64,000 bases of DNA from Paenibacillus dendritiformis (GTDB lineage Bacteria > Bacillota > Bacilli > Paenibacillales > Paenibacillaceae), in contig NZ_OX216966.1 of NCBI RefSeq assembly GCF_945605565.1, forward strand, positions 4,394,001-4,458,000, given 5' to 3'. The notes under the pieces are model-generated. The model was not told the origin of the DNA, searched no databases, and saw only the letters and a list, made by a program, of their open reading frames with translations. A program made the position numbers and the translations under genes. Positions within the stretch are counted from its first letter, which is position 1, and each line of letters begins with the position of its first letter. Below, one piece after another: positions 1 through 7,967 of the stretch.

Positions 1-603
1 CTTCACCATCAGCATATCTTGAATGCCGAGGCGCTGCGCTTGGCTCATCGTTTCACTGAGCGCCCGCACCATGCTGGCGACGAACGGATGAGATTGTTCA
101 CGGTAAAAGCTGTTAAACCGGTAATTGAAGCCGCATAGCCCGATCGTATCCAGCGCCAGCCGCGTCATATCTTCCGGCACGTCCACGCTCTCATCCGGAT
201 TCAGGCGTGACCACTTCTGCACCAGCTGGATCGCGATCTCCAGCATCTTGTCGAAATATCCGCGCATCGCCGTCCGGCTGAAGCTCGGAAGCAATATATT
301 GTGAGCCTTCCGCCAATTCGGCTCTTCGGTTTCCGAAGTGAACAACCCGTCCCCCAAGATGGCGCGTACCTTTTCCAGCACGGTTTTGTCGACGATCTTG
401 TCAAAACGGGACGGATCGGTAAGCTCCTTCACCAATTCATAGCCCGACACAATGTGCAAATGTCCAAACGGCAGTTTTAAACGAAAAAATTCACCATACT
501 CTTCCGCCAGCTTCATGAACGACTGAATAGGCATTTCCGTGTCAAGCTGGGGCAGGTTGCCAAGCGGCCCATACGTTCTGGGCTGTGGAATCGCAATCGT
601 CAT
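1..603 (-). CDS. Cytochrome P450, CYP102 (P450-BM3) family, N-terminal part; cut by window edge
   Basis: The first 201 residues match the start of the P450-BM3 haem domain: the N-terminal PQPRTYGPLGNLPQLDT stretch, the LFTSETEEPNWRKAHNILLP helix region, and the DMTRLALDTIGLCGFNYRFN segment. Family members are self-sufficient fatty-acid hydroxylases with a haem domain fused to an FMN/FAD reductase; the haem-binding cysteine and the reductase, if present, lie beyond the window. The ATG at 601-603 has AGGAGG nine bases upstream (seen on the minus strand). A TetR repressor of the Bm3R1 type lies just upstream in the same direction, as in B. megaterium, and a perfect 20-bp palindrome sits between the two genes. 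Probably soluble and induced when the repressor is displaced. The fusion to a reductase is expected, not seen. Confidence 0.9.
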   Translation of the reverse strand, partial: MTIAIPQPRTYGPLGNLPQLDTEMPIQSFMKLAEEYGEFFRLKLPFGHLHIVSGYELVKELTDPSRFDKIVDKTVLEKVRAILGDGLFTSETEEPNWRKAHNILLPSFSRTAMRGYFDKMLEIAIQLVQKWSRLNPDESVDVPEDMTRLALDTIGLCGFNYRFNSFYREQSHPFVASMVRALSETMSQAQRLGIQDMLMVK

Positions 604-632
604 GCTACTACGCCTCCTCATGGTTAATGTCG

Positions 633-652
633 CGGAATGAATATTCATTCCG
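633..652. promoter_or_regulatory. Bm3R1-type operator between regulator and P450
   Basis: Perfect 20-bp palindrome CGGAATGAATATTCATTCCG, about 30 bp upstream of the P450 start and about 25 bp after the repressor stop. It shares the GGAATGAA half-site with the palindrome at 1261-1280. A weak TTGACT lies upstream on the minus strand but I see no good -10, so it may act on a weak internal promoter or as a roadblock to readthrough. Confidence 0.75.
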
Positions 653-676
653 CTTACGGTATGAAAAACGACCGAG

Positions 677-1243
677 TCAATGGACTCGTATCGCATTCCA
701 ACAACATTCCTCCACGCCAGCAAGAAGCTCGTGCGTTTCCTCCAATACCTCCGCTCTGATCGTTTCGAACAGTTTGACGAGGGCGCCATAAAAAATAGAG
801 ATCAAGGCATTAGGCGGCAATGGGGAGATGATTCCTTGCTCCTGTCCTTGGACTAAGAAGCGACGAATAAAATCCATGCCCACTTCGAATGATTTCAGGC
901 TTTTTTCATCCAGTAATCGAGGATTCAAATGCGAATCAATGAACGAAAACGCTTCTCTGTTTCCTTTGGCAAAGTGGATCGTCTGCATAAAAATGTGATG
1001 AAATTGCTGCCGCACGGTACCCGATTCGGGGAAACCATGGGTTATCGTGTGGAAAAATCGCTCCGTCCATTCTTGAAACAATGAATTCAGAAGGACCTCT
1101 TTGTTTTCGAAATACCGGTAAATGGTACCGGCTCCCACGTTGGCGCTATCGGCTATCATCGGCACGGTAGTCGCATCAAAGCCACGATCAGTAAATAATT
1201 GCAATGCTGCCTGTAAAATATCTTCTCGCTTCGTCGTCGCCAC
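677..1243 (-). CDS. TetR-family repressor, Bm3R1-like
   Basis: TetR/AcrR-type DNA-binding repressor. The N-terminal helix-turn-helix is seen in LFTDRGFDATTVPMIAD followed by VGAGTIYRYFENKE, very close to Bm3R1 of B. megaterium, which represses the P450-BM3 gene and is released by fatty acids and barbiturates. About 188 residues, the family's usual length. I chose the GTG at 1241-1243: it has an AAAGGTGAGG ribosome-binding site directly upstream. A longer reading from an ATG at 1274-1276 would put the start inside the operator palindrome and extend past the normal N terminus. The P450 gene follows 73 bp downstream, so the two are likely co-transcribed and autoregulated. The ligand is inferred from the family. 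Confidence 0.9.
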   Translation of the reverse strand: MATTKREDILQAALQLFTDRGFDATTVPMIADSANVGAGTIYRYFENKEVLLNSLFQEWTERFFHTITHGFPESGTVRQQFHHIFMQTIHFAKGNREAFSFIDSHLNPRLLDEKSLKSFEVGMDFIRRFLVQGQEQGIISPLPPNALISIFYGALVKLFETIRAEVLEETHELLAGVEECCWNAIRVH

Positions 1244-1260
1244 AAACCTCACCTTTCTTA

Positions 1261-1280
1261 CGGAATGAACGTTCATTCCT
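1261..1280. promoter_or_regulatory. Bm3R1-type operator upstream of the repressor gene
   Basis: Near-perfect palindrome CGGAATGAACGTTCATTCCT (19 of 20 positions symmetric), almost identical to the known Bm3R1 operator of B. megaterium. It lies between the repressor's promoter (1285-1313) and its ribosome-binding site, so bound repressor would block its own operon. Confidence 0.8.
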
Positions 1281-1284
1281 TAGT

Positions 1285-1313
1285 ATATTATACCAATAAT
1301 TTCAATATTTCAA
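1285..1313 (-). promoter_or_regulatory. Promoter of the TetR-P450 operon
   Basis: On the minus strand TTGAAA (1308-1313), a 17-bp spacer and TAATAT (1285-1290); an overlapping TATAAT lies at 1287-1292. Transcription would start within or next to the operator. Confidence 0.55.
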
Positions 1314-1413
1314 GGGCATAAAATTCAAATTTTTGTGAAAAGCTCACTTTTGACATTGCATATCGGGACAAAACGACACATGTGCAGTTGCTTTACGGGT
1401 TGTTGCTATTGCG

Positions 1414-2457
1414 TTATTTTTCAGGTAAGCGCTTTGCCGCCAAGACAATGAGCAGGATGATTCCCAGATATCCGAATAACGGATACAGGTACGTGAGCAG
1501 GGAAGTAAAACCTGCTTGACTGATAATAAAGCAAGCCAGGAGCACAGCCAATACGATACCGCTTTTCGGAATGTTATATAGACTTTGAATCTGCCTGGTA
1601 ATCCCGAATACATTGCCTATCAATGTGGTAAAGATCTCCCCATATATCACCAATAAGAACAACACATGAACAAATGGCCCCAAGCTTCGAATAATCTCGG
1701 CCATCGGAAAATGGAACTGCAGTATTTCCGGCATTCTGGAGTTGATTGCAAAATGGCTGACTATCAACATCAACCCGAGTCCAACTCCTCCCAAGAAGCC
1801 ACCCCACTTTATTGCATTTTCATCCTCTACCTCTCGTCCTAGCGGAACCATAACAGCTTGAGCAAAAGCAAGATTCAAAGCGGTGTACATAAACGGACTA
1901 AGCATCCATTTCAGGTTGTCCCATTGCTGTGTATGGGAACCTGTCATCCTCCATATCCCGTCCATTTCGACAGCTCGAAAGGCAATGAGAATAATAAATA
2001 CAAGCATCATGGGCACAACTAGAGAGTTTACGGCTAAAATCCCGTTCAGTTCCCTGCTCATTACCAGATAACTCAACGCAATACTGATAACAATGCCAAT
2101 CTGATAAGGAAGCCCAAGCTGCTCCTCGAAGATAGAACCCGTACCGGACAGCATCACGGCTGTAACACCGAATAAGATGAGGAAAGTCAATGCGTTCGCG
2201 ACTTTGCCAAAAACATTGCCGAACAGGAAAGTGTTAAATTCCTGATAGGAAAATGCTTGGATCCTGCGGGATAACACCATCATTTTTGTACCAAGCCATA
2301 TAAACAGTAATGTGGTCATACAAATGCCTATTCCCCCGAAGGCTCCATACACGGTAAAAAACTGCATAATCGATTGGCCAGAAGCAAATCCGGCCCCTAC
2401 TACGGTTCCGATATAGGTTGCGGCAATTTTTAATATCATGATCAGTCTATTTTTCAT
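1414..2457 (-). CDS. YkvI-type integral membrane permease
   Basis: 347-residue polytopic membrane protein of the YkvI family, distantly related to amino-acid/cation permeases. The opening helix carries IGTVVGAGFASGQ, the family's signature, and about ten hydrophobic segments follow. The substrate is not known. GGGGGAG lies just before the ATG. It is divergent from a MerR-type regulator at 2610, with a MerR-type operator between them, so this regulator probably controls it. No clear intrinsic terminator was seen after the stop; 1281-1413 holds only the promoter of the next operon. Confidence 0.8.
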   Translation of the reverse strand: MKNRLIMILKIAATYIGTVVGAGFASGQSIMQFFTVYGAFGGIGICMTTLLFIWLGTKMMVLSRRIQAFSYQEFNTFLFGNVFGKVANALTFLILFGVTAVMLSGTGSIFEEQLGLPYQIGIVISIALSYLVMSRELNGILAVNSLVVPMMLVFIILIAFRAVEMDGIWRMTGSHTQQWDNLKWMLSPFMYTALNLAFAQAVMVPLGREVEDENAIKWGGFLGGVGLGLMLIVSHFAINSRMPEILQFHFPMAEIIRSLGPFVHVLFLLVIYGEIFTTLIGNVFGITRQIQSLYNIPKSGIVLAVLLACFIISQAGFTSLLTYLYPLFGYLGIILLIVLAAKRLPEK

Positions 2458-2540
2458 TGGCTCCCCCGCGAGACTAGTTTTAGTGATACGATCTATCCTA
2501 TGTCTGAAATGCTAGTATATTCTTGTTTTTTGATAGACAC

Positions 2541-2571
2541 TTGACCTTAGGTCTGACCTAAGGTGTATCGT
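2541..2571 (+). promoter_or_regulatory. MerR-type promoter with overlapping palindromic operator
   Basis: TTGACC (2541-2546) and TATCGT (2566-2571) are separated by 19 bp, the over-long spacing typical of MerR-controlled promoters. A perfect palindrome fills the spacer: ACCTTAGGTC (2544-2553), one base, then its inverse complement (2555-2564). It lies 46 bp upstream of the regulator's start. On the opposite strand TATACT (2514-2519) could be the -10 box for the permease. Confidence 0.7.
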
Positions 2572-2609
2572 TAAGGTATTCCAAGACCGCATCCTTAGGA
2601 GTGACGTTT

Positions 2610-3398
2610 ATGAAAAGTGAAATTACGATTAGCGAATTAGCTAAGCTAATGAACGTGTCGGTTCATCAAATTCGATATTTTGAGGAGAAAGGAGTTCTTC
2701 GCCCTGCTTACACAGATAACAATCAATATCGAATGTACAGCATCGAGCAAATTTACCAGTTAGCGCATATTTTATTGCTTCGCAAGCTGGGGGTGCCTGT
2801 CCAGGCAATAAAAGAATGTATGACTTCCTTTTCTGCGGACCAATATCGACAGCTTCTTCATCGATCCTTGCTTGAGATAGATACAGAGTTGCTGCGGCTT
2901 CAAGAGCTCCGGCAGTTCATCACAAAAGTTTTGCATGAACAACAGAACTTCAGGTCGCAGTCCAATCATTACCAAATAAAGCAGCGGGAGACGACTTATT
3001 TGATGCGTTGGCTTGAAATGGATGTTCAGGAGAAGGTTACTGCCAAGCTGCTGGCGGACCAGACAATGCGAGTTCCGAACTTGTTCGAGTCGGATATTCA
3101 TTATATCTATGACGGTTCGAGCACCATTGCCATATCCATGGAAGCGCAAGAGCCCGGTGATTTTTCTTTACCTGACGGTGAGTACCTGTCACTGCAGAGG
3201 CTGGTTCATGAAGTTGATGAGCTGGAGCAAATGATTGAAGAATTTTACGACTATGCTGCTGCGCAGTCTTATGTCATAACGGGGCCTCTAGTCCTCATTG
3301 AGCGATCTTATTTATCCCTGTTCAGCAACAACGAGCTGCATTACGAGCTGCAAGCCTTCATCGAACCGGCAGCAGCTAAGCTTGTACGTCTCAGCTAA
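2610..3398 (+). CDS. MerR-family transcriptional regulator
   Basis: 262 residues. The N-terminal winged helix is clear: ISELAKLMNVSVHQIRYFEEKG, then NQYRMYSIEQIYQLAHILLLRKLGV. A coiled linker and a C-terminal effector-like domain of about 140 residues follow, as in multidrug-sensing members; the ligand is unknown. I chose the ATG at 2610 because AGGAG at 2597-2601 is eight bases upstream; the GTG at 2601 overlaps that site. It is divergent from the YkvI-type permease and sits behind a MerR-type promoter, so autoregulation and control of the permease are likely. Confidence 0.85.
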   Translation: MKSEITISELAKLMNVSVHQIRYFEEKGVLRPAYTDNNQYRMYSIEQIYQLAHILLLRKLGVPVQAIKECMTSFSADQYRQLLHRSLLEIDTELLRLQELRQFITKVLHEQQNFRSQSNHYQIKQRETTYLMRWLEMDVQEKVTAKLLADQTMRVPNLFESDIHYIYDGSSTIAISMEAQEPGDFSLPDGEYLSLQRLVHEVDELEQMIEEFYDYAAAQSYVITGPLVLIERSYLSLFSNNELHYELQAFIEPAAAKLVRLS

Positions 3399-3401
3399 AA
3401 A

Positions 3402-3524
3402 CCCGCAGGCCAAGCTGTTGAGATCGAGGCACCCGAAGGCAAATTGACGGGTATATTCGTACTGCCCAAAAACTACACGGGCAAGCTGGGTATAGGCGTA
3501 CCCGCCATCTGGCTGCCCGGTTAA
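3402..3524 (+). pseudogene. Remnant of an alpha/beta-hydrolase (esterase) gene
   Basis: Directly after the MerR stop an open frame of about 40 codons without a start reads ...EAPEGKLTGIFVLPKNYTG then VPAIWLPG and stops. This resembles the segment of alpha/beta-hydrolases that leads into the oxyanion HGGG motif, but it ends where that motif should begin. No other part of such a gene is present before the convergent TetR gene. I read it as a fragment left by a deletion; the family assignment rests on this short stretch. Confidence 0.45.
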
Positions 3525-3545
3525 TACCGGTTTATGGGTTGACCA

Positions 3546-4127
3546 TTACTTGAGCAACGAAAGAATCGTCTCCACAGCGTGTTCGGCGAATGAGCGTTCA
3601 GGGCGGGATTTCATCAATACCGTAAGCCCGATTAAGGATACGACCAGTGTCTCGGCCAGAGCTTTGGCCTGGATATCCTCCGCAAGTTCTCCGGATCGTA
3701 CGCCCTGCTCAATCGTTTCCTCGAATAGCGCAGCAAGATACATCTGATGCTCCCTTGTCAATATTTCAAACTTGGCGTCATGGGGCGCAAGCTCCACCAT
3801 CACGTTGATGCAAAAGCATCCGCGGTTAGCCCCCCCTTCGTATTGTTCCATCACAACTCCTTCGAACAAAGAGCGGAAGGCTTGTTTTACCGATGCAGCA
3901 TGTTGAAGCCGGGATCGGACAAAAGAAGAGTGGTAGCTCGTATATTTGCGCAGCGCCGCCTCGAACAATTCCTTTTTGTCGCCGAATGCGGAGTAGATGC
4001 TCGGCCGTTGAATGCCCATCCGTGACGTTAGATCGCTTAACGAGGTCGCTTCATATCCTTTTTCCCAAAATAGCTGCATCGCTGCGTCCAATGCTTGTTC
4101 CTCATCAAATGCCCGTGGCCGTACCAT
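3546..4127 (-). CDS. TetR/AcrR-family repressor of the adjacent MFS pump
   Basis: 193 residues with an N-terminal HTH (ALDAAMQLFWEKGYEATSLS then MGIQRPSIYSAFGDK) and a C-terminal ligand domain including GCFCINVMVEL, a pattern common in TetR repressors next to drug pumps. It is divergent from the MFS gene at 4304; both genes have good promoters, each followed by a related palindrome. It therefore probably represses both its own gene and the transporter. The inducer is unknown. Confidence 0.88.
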   Translation of the reverse strand: MVRPRAFDEEQALDAAMQLFWEKGYEATSLSDLTSRMGIQRPSIYSAFGDKKELFEAALRKYTSYHSSFVRSRLQHAASVKQAFRSLFEGVVMEQYEGGANRGCFCINVMVELAPHDAKFEILTREHQMYLAALFEETIEQGVRSGELAEDIQAKALAETLVVSLIGLTVLMKSRPERSFAEHAVETILSLLK

Positions 4128-4145
4128 GGAATCACCCTCTTTTTT

Positions 4146-4159
4146 GTATCGATTAGTAT
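4146..4159. promoter_or_regulatory. Degenerate TetR operator at the regulator's promoter
   Basis: GTATCGATTAGTAT matches 10 of 14 positions of the palindrome core GTACCGATCGGTAC at 4257-4270. It begins at the predicted start of transcription of the TetR gene. Confidence 0.5.
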
Positions 4160-4165
4160 GTTATG

Positions 4166-4194
4166 ATAGTAATCTTTGGTTATGGAATTGTCAA
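4166..4194 (-). promoter_or_regulatory. Promoter of the TetR gene
   Basis: Minus strand: TTGACA (4189-4194), 17-bp spacer, TACTAT (4166-4171). Strong consensus match. Confidence 0.7.
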
Positions 4195-4211
4195 ACCAAA
4201 CATCCAGCCTA

Positions 4212-4240
4212 TTGACAACACATATTGTTGGGAGTTATAT
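4212..4240 (+). promoter_or_regulatory. Promoter of the MFS transporter gene
   Basis: TTGACA (4212-4217), 17-bp spacer, TTATAT (4235-4240). The expected transcription start near 4247 lies just before the operator at 4255-4272. Confidence 0.7.
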
Positions 4241-4254
4241 TTACCACCACAATT

Positions 4255-4272
4255 ATGTACCGATCGGTACAT
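4255..4272. promoter_or_regulatory. Palindromic TetR operator of the MFS gene
   Basis: Perfect 18-bp palindrome ATGTACCGATCGGTACAT between the -10 box and the ribosome-binding site of the transporter gene, placed to block transcription when bound. Confidence 0.75.
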
Positions 4273-4303
4273 TATAATTCGGGCTTAAGGAGGAGTGGAA
4301 ATC

Positions 4304-5569
4304 ATGGATCAAATCAGCAATAAAGCCGCAAGCAGAGTTCCAACGGGTTCGCCGTCATGCGGCGCGCCCGACACTGTACACGCGCCCTCGTTGTCGCGCT
4401 CCGTTGCGCTGCTGTTTGCAGTCGCCTGCGGGCTGGCCGTCTCGAACATTTACTATGCGCAGCCGCTGCTCGATGCCATGGCAACAGAATTCGGCATTAG
4501 CCATGCCTACATTGGCATGGTCGTTACCGTCACTCAAATTTGCTATGCGCTGGGACTCCTCTTGCTCGTTCCTCTCGGCGATCTTGTGAATCGCCGCAGA
4601 CTGATCGCCCTGCAAATGCTCTTATCCGTGGCAGCCCTTATCGTCGTTGGCATGTCGCTTACCCCTATCCTATTGCTCATTGGCATGGCTGCTGTCGGTC
4701 TCCTTGCCGTCGTGACGCAGACGCTGGTCGCTTTCGCATCGACATTAGCCGCACCGCCGGAGCGCGGGCGTGTCGTGGGCCTGGTAACAAGCGGTGTCGT
4801 AATCGGTATTCTGCTGGCACGTACCGTGGCAGGTATACTGGCCGATTTGGCCGGTTGGCGCACGGTCTATCTCGTCTCCGCAGCCTTGACACTGCTCATG
4901 GCTTGCGCTCTGTTCCGCGTGCTGCCCAATGATGATAAGGCGAGAACATCGCTGTCCTATCCGCAATTGCTGCGTTCCGTGCTCATGTTATTCGTGCAGG
5001 AGCCGCTCCTGCGCATCCGGGCCGTGCTTGCCCTTCTGATCTTCACGGCATTCAGCGTTCTATGGACATCGTTGGTGCTGCCGCTTAGTGCCCCTCCGCT
5101 CTCGTTATCCCACTCCAGCATCGGATCGTTCGGCCTCGCAGGGGTGGCAGGCGCATTGGCAGCAGCGCGGGCGGGGCGGCTCGCAGATCGCGGATTGGGA
5201 CAAAAAACGACCGGCTTCGCCCTGACACTGCTGCTCGTGTCATGGGCATTCATTGGCATGGCCGAATACGCTCTGCCCGCCTTGGTCGCAGGCATTCTTC
5301 TGCTTGACCTTGCCGTGCAGGCCGTGCATGTCACGAACCAGAGCATGATTTTCAATATTCGTCCGGAAGCGCGCAGCCGGCTCACTGGCGGGTACATGAT
5401 TTTCTATTCTATCGGCAGCGCGACTGGCTCGATTGCCTCAACCGCTGTCTACGCCCAAGCGGGCTGGAGCGGCGTCTGCATGCTGGGAGCCGCGGTTAGC
5501 GCCTTGGCCCTGCTCTTCTGGGCATTGACCCGCCGCATGACGTTGGATGCGCAGGAGCGAACCCTATAG
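4304..5569 (+). CDS. MFS transporter (drug/metabolite efflux type)
   Basis: 421-residue major facilitator protein with about 12 membrane segments. The SNIYYAQPLLDAM motif in the first helix and GDLVNRRRLI in the loop after the second helix mark the drug:H+ antiporter group. The N terminus has about 30 polar residues before the first helix. I chose the ATG at 4304, with AAGGAGG ten bases upstream, over the GTG at 4295 that overlaps this site. It is controlled by the divergent TetR gene. Substrate unknown; organic-compound efflux is inferred from the family and the regulator. Confidence 0.87.
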   Translation: MDQISNKAASRVPTGSPSCGAPDTVHAPSLSRSVALLFAVACGLAVSNIYYAQPLLDAMATEFGISHAYIGMVVTVTQICYALGLLLLVPLGDLVNRRRLIALQMLLSVAALIVVGMSLTPILLLIGMAAVGLLAVVTQTLVAFASTLAAPPERGRVVGLVTSGVVIGILLARTVAGILADLAGWRTVYLVSAALTLLMACALFRVLPNDDKARTSLSYPQLLRSVLMLFVQEPLLRIRAVLALLIFTAFSVLWTSLVLPLSAPPLSLSHSSIGSFGLAGVAGALAAARAGRLADRGLGQKTTGFALTLLLVSWAFIGMAEYALPALVAGILLLDLAVQAVHVTNQSMIFNIRPEARSRLTGGYMIFYSIGSATGSIASTAVYAQAGWSGVCMLGAAVSALALLFWALTRRMTLDAQERTL

Positions 5570-5627
5570 GAATGCGCAATGAGGAAGAGACTTTCCTCCT
5601 TCGCTCTCCCTGTAATGGCGGCTATTC

Positions 5628-5666
5628 CAAAAAAGGCTCTTTCTCCCCACTCGGGAAAAAGAGCCT
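5628..5666 (-). terminator. Intrinsic terminator of the DinG-type helicase gene
   Basis: A 14-bp stem with one mismatch (5634-5647 with 5653-5666, loop CACTC) is followed on the minus strand by TTTTTT. It also lies about 60 bp after the convergent MFS gene but has no T tract on the plus strand. Confidence 0.75.
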
Positions 5667-5782
5667 CCGATTCGTATAGTAATCAACTGAGCCCTGGGGA
5701 GAATGCCCATAAGGCATCGATACGGCTTACACGCACCCGAAGCAAGGACTGCATGGCCTCATGCCATAGTATCCTCCACGCC

Positions 5783-7837
5783 TTATAAGACACTCAGCCT
5801 GTCCTTCAATTCGACCCCCGCCGGGAACGCCGCCTGGATCTGGGCCCGGATCGCTTCCGAGCGGTAGACGTCTCCGTCCAGAATAGCGACCCGTCCATAG
5901 TCAGACGACGTGCGGATAAGCCGTCCGATGCCTTGTCGGAGACGAAGCAGCATGTAAGGCATATCGATCTCGGCGAACGGATCCGCCGCGGCCTCGCGCT
6001 TCGCCAGGAACACGGGATCGTCTGGCGGATAAGGCAGCGACCAGATGATAACCTTGGTCAGCGCCTCTCCCGGCACGTCCAGTCCTTCCCACAGGCTGAC
6101 CGCGCAGAGCACGCTGTCCGTGTCCGACTGGAAGTCGGAGATGAGGCGGCTGATCTCCTGGTCCCCTTCATACAGGAAGCGCGTGCCGGATTCATCGGGA
6201 TAGCCGGATTCATCCATTTCCCGCTTGAAGCGCTGCAGCTCCTCCCGCGTGCGGAACAGCATCAGCGCGCCGCCGGGTGTCTGCTCCAGAATAGCGAGCG
6301 CCGTCCCCGTCTTCGCCGCGAAGCTGTCCTGACCGTAAGGAAGCGGCGCCACCGCCTGCATGACATTCGCATAATCATAGGAAGACGGCACGGAGAAGGA
6401 CAAATAATCCCCTATCCCGAGACTGTCCGCCACATACTTGAAGGAGCCGTCAACCGACAGCGTCGCCGAAGAGAAGACGATCGGCATTCGTGTCGTGAAG
6501 AGCCGCTCCGCTAATATCTCCTTGATCGTCTTCGGCATAATGGAGAAGACCAGACCGTCTCCGCGATCGGTCGTCCAGCATATCGGCTTGTCCGCCCGAT
6601 CGAACAGAACGAGCGCCTTCTGAATCATGTCGAGATGCTCTTCGACGATGCGCAGCTCATACGCGTTGAGCGTGTACAGCTCGCTCTCATAGACGAGCGC
6701 TTCCTCGATGTCGTCGATAATTCGCCGGAAGCGGCGCAGCTCCTGCAGCAGCGGTTCGTCGAGCATCACCCGGCTGCGGTCGGAGCCGGCGATAGCCTGG
6801 CTGCAATCAGCCAGCGCGCGGAACAAATACCCGCTCTGGTCAATCGCCCGCTCGATAAGCTGCGCCAGGTTCTCCCGCACCTCTCCATTCAACAGGCGAA
6901 GCAGCAGTTCCTCGAATACGTCATGCTTGAGCTTGTAGCTGACCGCCTTCAGCGCGGCCGACTCCAGCAGATGACCTTCATCGAATACGACCGCGCAATG
7001 CTCCGGCAGCAGCGGCAATTGCCCTTCCCGCTTCCGGCTCTCCGCTGTCCACAGATGCTCCATGTAATAATCATGCGAGCAAATAATCAGATCGGCAGCC
7101 TTGCGGTAATCATCCCGGGACAGCGTCTGTCCGCAGCGGTGCCGCTTCTCGCACACGAAGCAATCCTGGAACGCATCCCAGTTGATCCGCTGCCATCGGG
7201 CATCATTCAGTTCGGGATATTCCGTCCGGCCGCCGTACGCATGGAACGCTTGCTGGGACTCCGGGCGGCGGACGAAGCGCGGCAGACCTTCATAGATGGC
7301 ATCATACAGCGGCGCGTCATCGTCCTCCCACTGGGAGCGGGCCTGATCCAGCTTCACCAGACACAGGTATTGATCCGGCGATTTGCCGAGTCTGGCATCG
7401 ATGTCCAGCTTCAGATGCGCCGACAGCTTCGCGATATCGCCTTCCGGCTTCACCAGCTGCTCGATAAGCGACTCATCGGCGCATGCGATGACCGCAGGCT
7501 TCCGCATATAACGGGCATAGCAGATGGCATACAGCAGATAAGCCATCGTCTTGCCCGTCCCTACCCCGGCCTCGGCGAAGATGGCCTGCTTCTCGGCATA
7601 GGCGCGTTCCAGCTGAAAAGCCATATAGATCTGCTCATCCCGCACTTCAAAGCCGGCCTCCGGCAGTATTTCATAAAAAACGTCCGCCACCCAGTCGCTA
7701 ACCTGCGGAATATAAGGGCGGGCGGGATCATAATCAAAGGGGTACCGTTCCAACGTATGTATAGCCTCCATCTTGTTCCTGACTTCAAAAGAGGAGCCGA
7801 ATGGAGCGTTCGCGGCATGCCCGATCTCCGAAGACAT
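5783..7837 (-). CDS. DinG/YoaA-type superfamily 2 DNA helicase
   Basis: ATP-dependent 5'-3' DNA helicase of the XPD/DinG group. Visible in order: a DEQIYMAFQLERAYAEKQ Q-like motif, Walker A in AEAGVGTGKT (about residues 88-97), a cysteine set including CFVCEKRHRC typical of the 4Fe-4S cluster, a DEGH box, VFSSATLS, and the final motif VI GIGRLIRTSSDYG. Length (about 684 residues) fits DinG-like proteins lacking the nuclease domain. The start is uncertain: ATGs at 7879, 7837 and 7771 are in frame; 7837 has GAGGG seven bases upstream, while 7771 gives the most family-like N terminus. Likely role in repair or clearing of DNA structures. Free-standing gene with its own terminator. Confidence 0.85.
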   Translation of the reverse strand: MSSEIGHAANAPFGSSFEVRNKMEAIHTLERYPFDYDPARPYIPQVSDWVADVFYEILPEAGFEVRDEQIYMAFQLERAYAEKQAIFAEAGVGTGKTMAYLLYAICYARYMRKPAVIACADESLIEQLVKPEGDIAKLSAHLKLDIDARLGKSPDQYLCLVKLDQARSQWEDDDAPLYDAIYEGLPRFVRRPESQQAFHAYGGRTEYPELNDARWQRINWDAFQDCFVCEKRHRCGQTLSRDDYRKAADLIICSHDYYMEHLWTAESRKREGQLPLLPEHCAVVFDEGHLLESAALKAVSYKLKHDVFEELLLRLLNGEVRENLAQLIERAIDQSGYLFRALADCSQAIAGSDRSRVMLDEPLLQELRRFRRIIDDIEEALVYESELYTLNAYELRIVEEHLDMIQKALVLFDRADKPICWTTDRGDGLVFSIMPKTIKEILAERLFTTRMPIVFSSATLSVDGSFKYVADSLGIGDYLSFSVPSSYDYANVMQAVAPLPYGQDSFAAKTGTALAILEQTPGGALMLFRTREELQRFKREMDESGYPDESGTRFLYEGDQEISRLISDFQSDTDSVLCAVSLWEGLDVPGEALTKVIIWSLPYPPDDPVFLAKREAAADPFAEIDMPYMLLRLRQGIGRLIRTSSDYGRVAILDGDVYRSEAIRAQIQAAFPAGVELKDRLSVL

Positions 7838-7967
7838 GCGCTTTCCCTCGCACCCTGCTCCCCCTGTGGATTGATTCATCCCTTATTTTATCGATTTTCG
7901 GGTCATCCATCAATGCCGCAGCCTGCCAACGAAGACAACGCAGCGCAGCTTCACGGATCCGCGGTGC

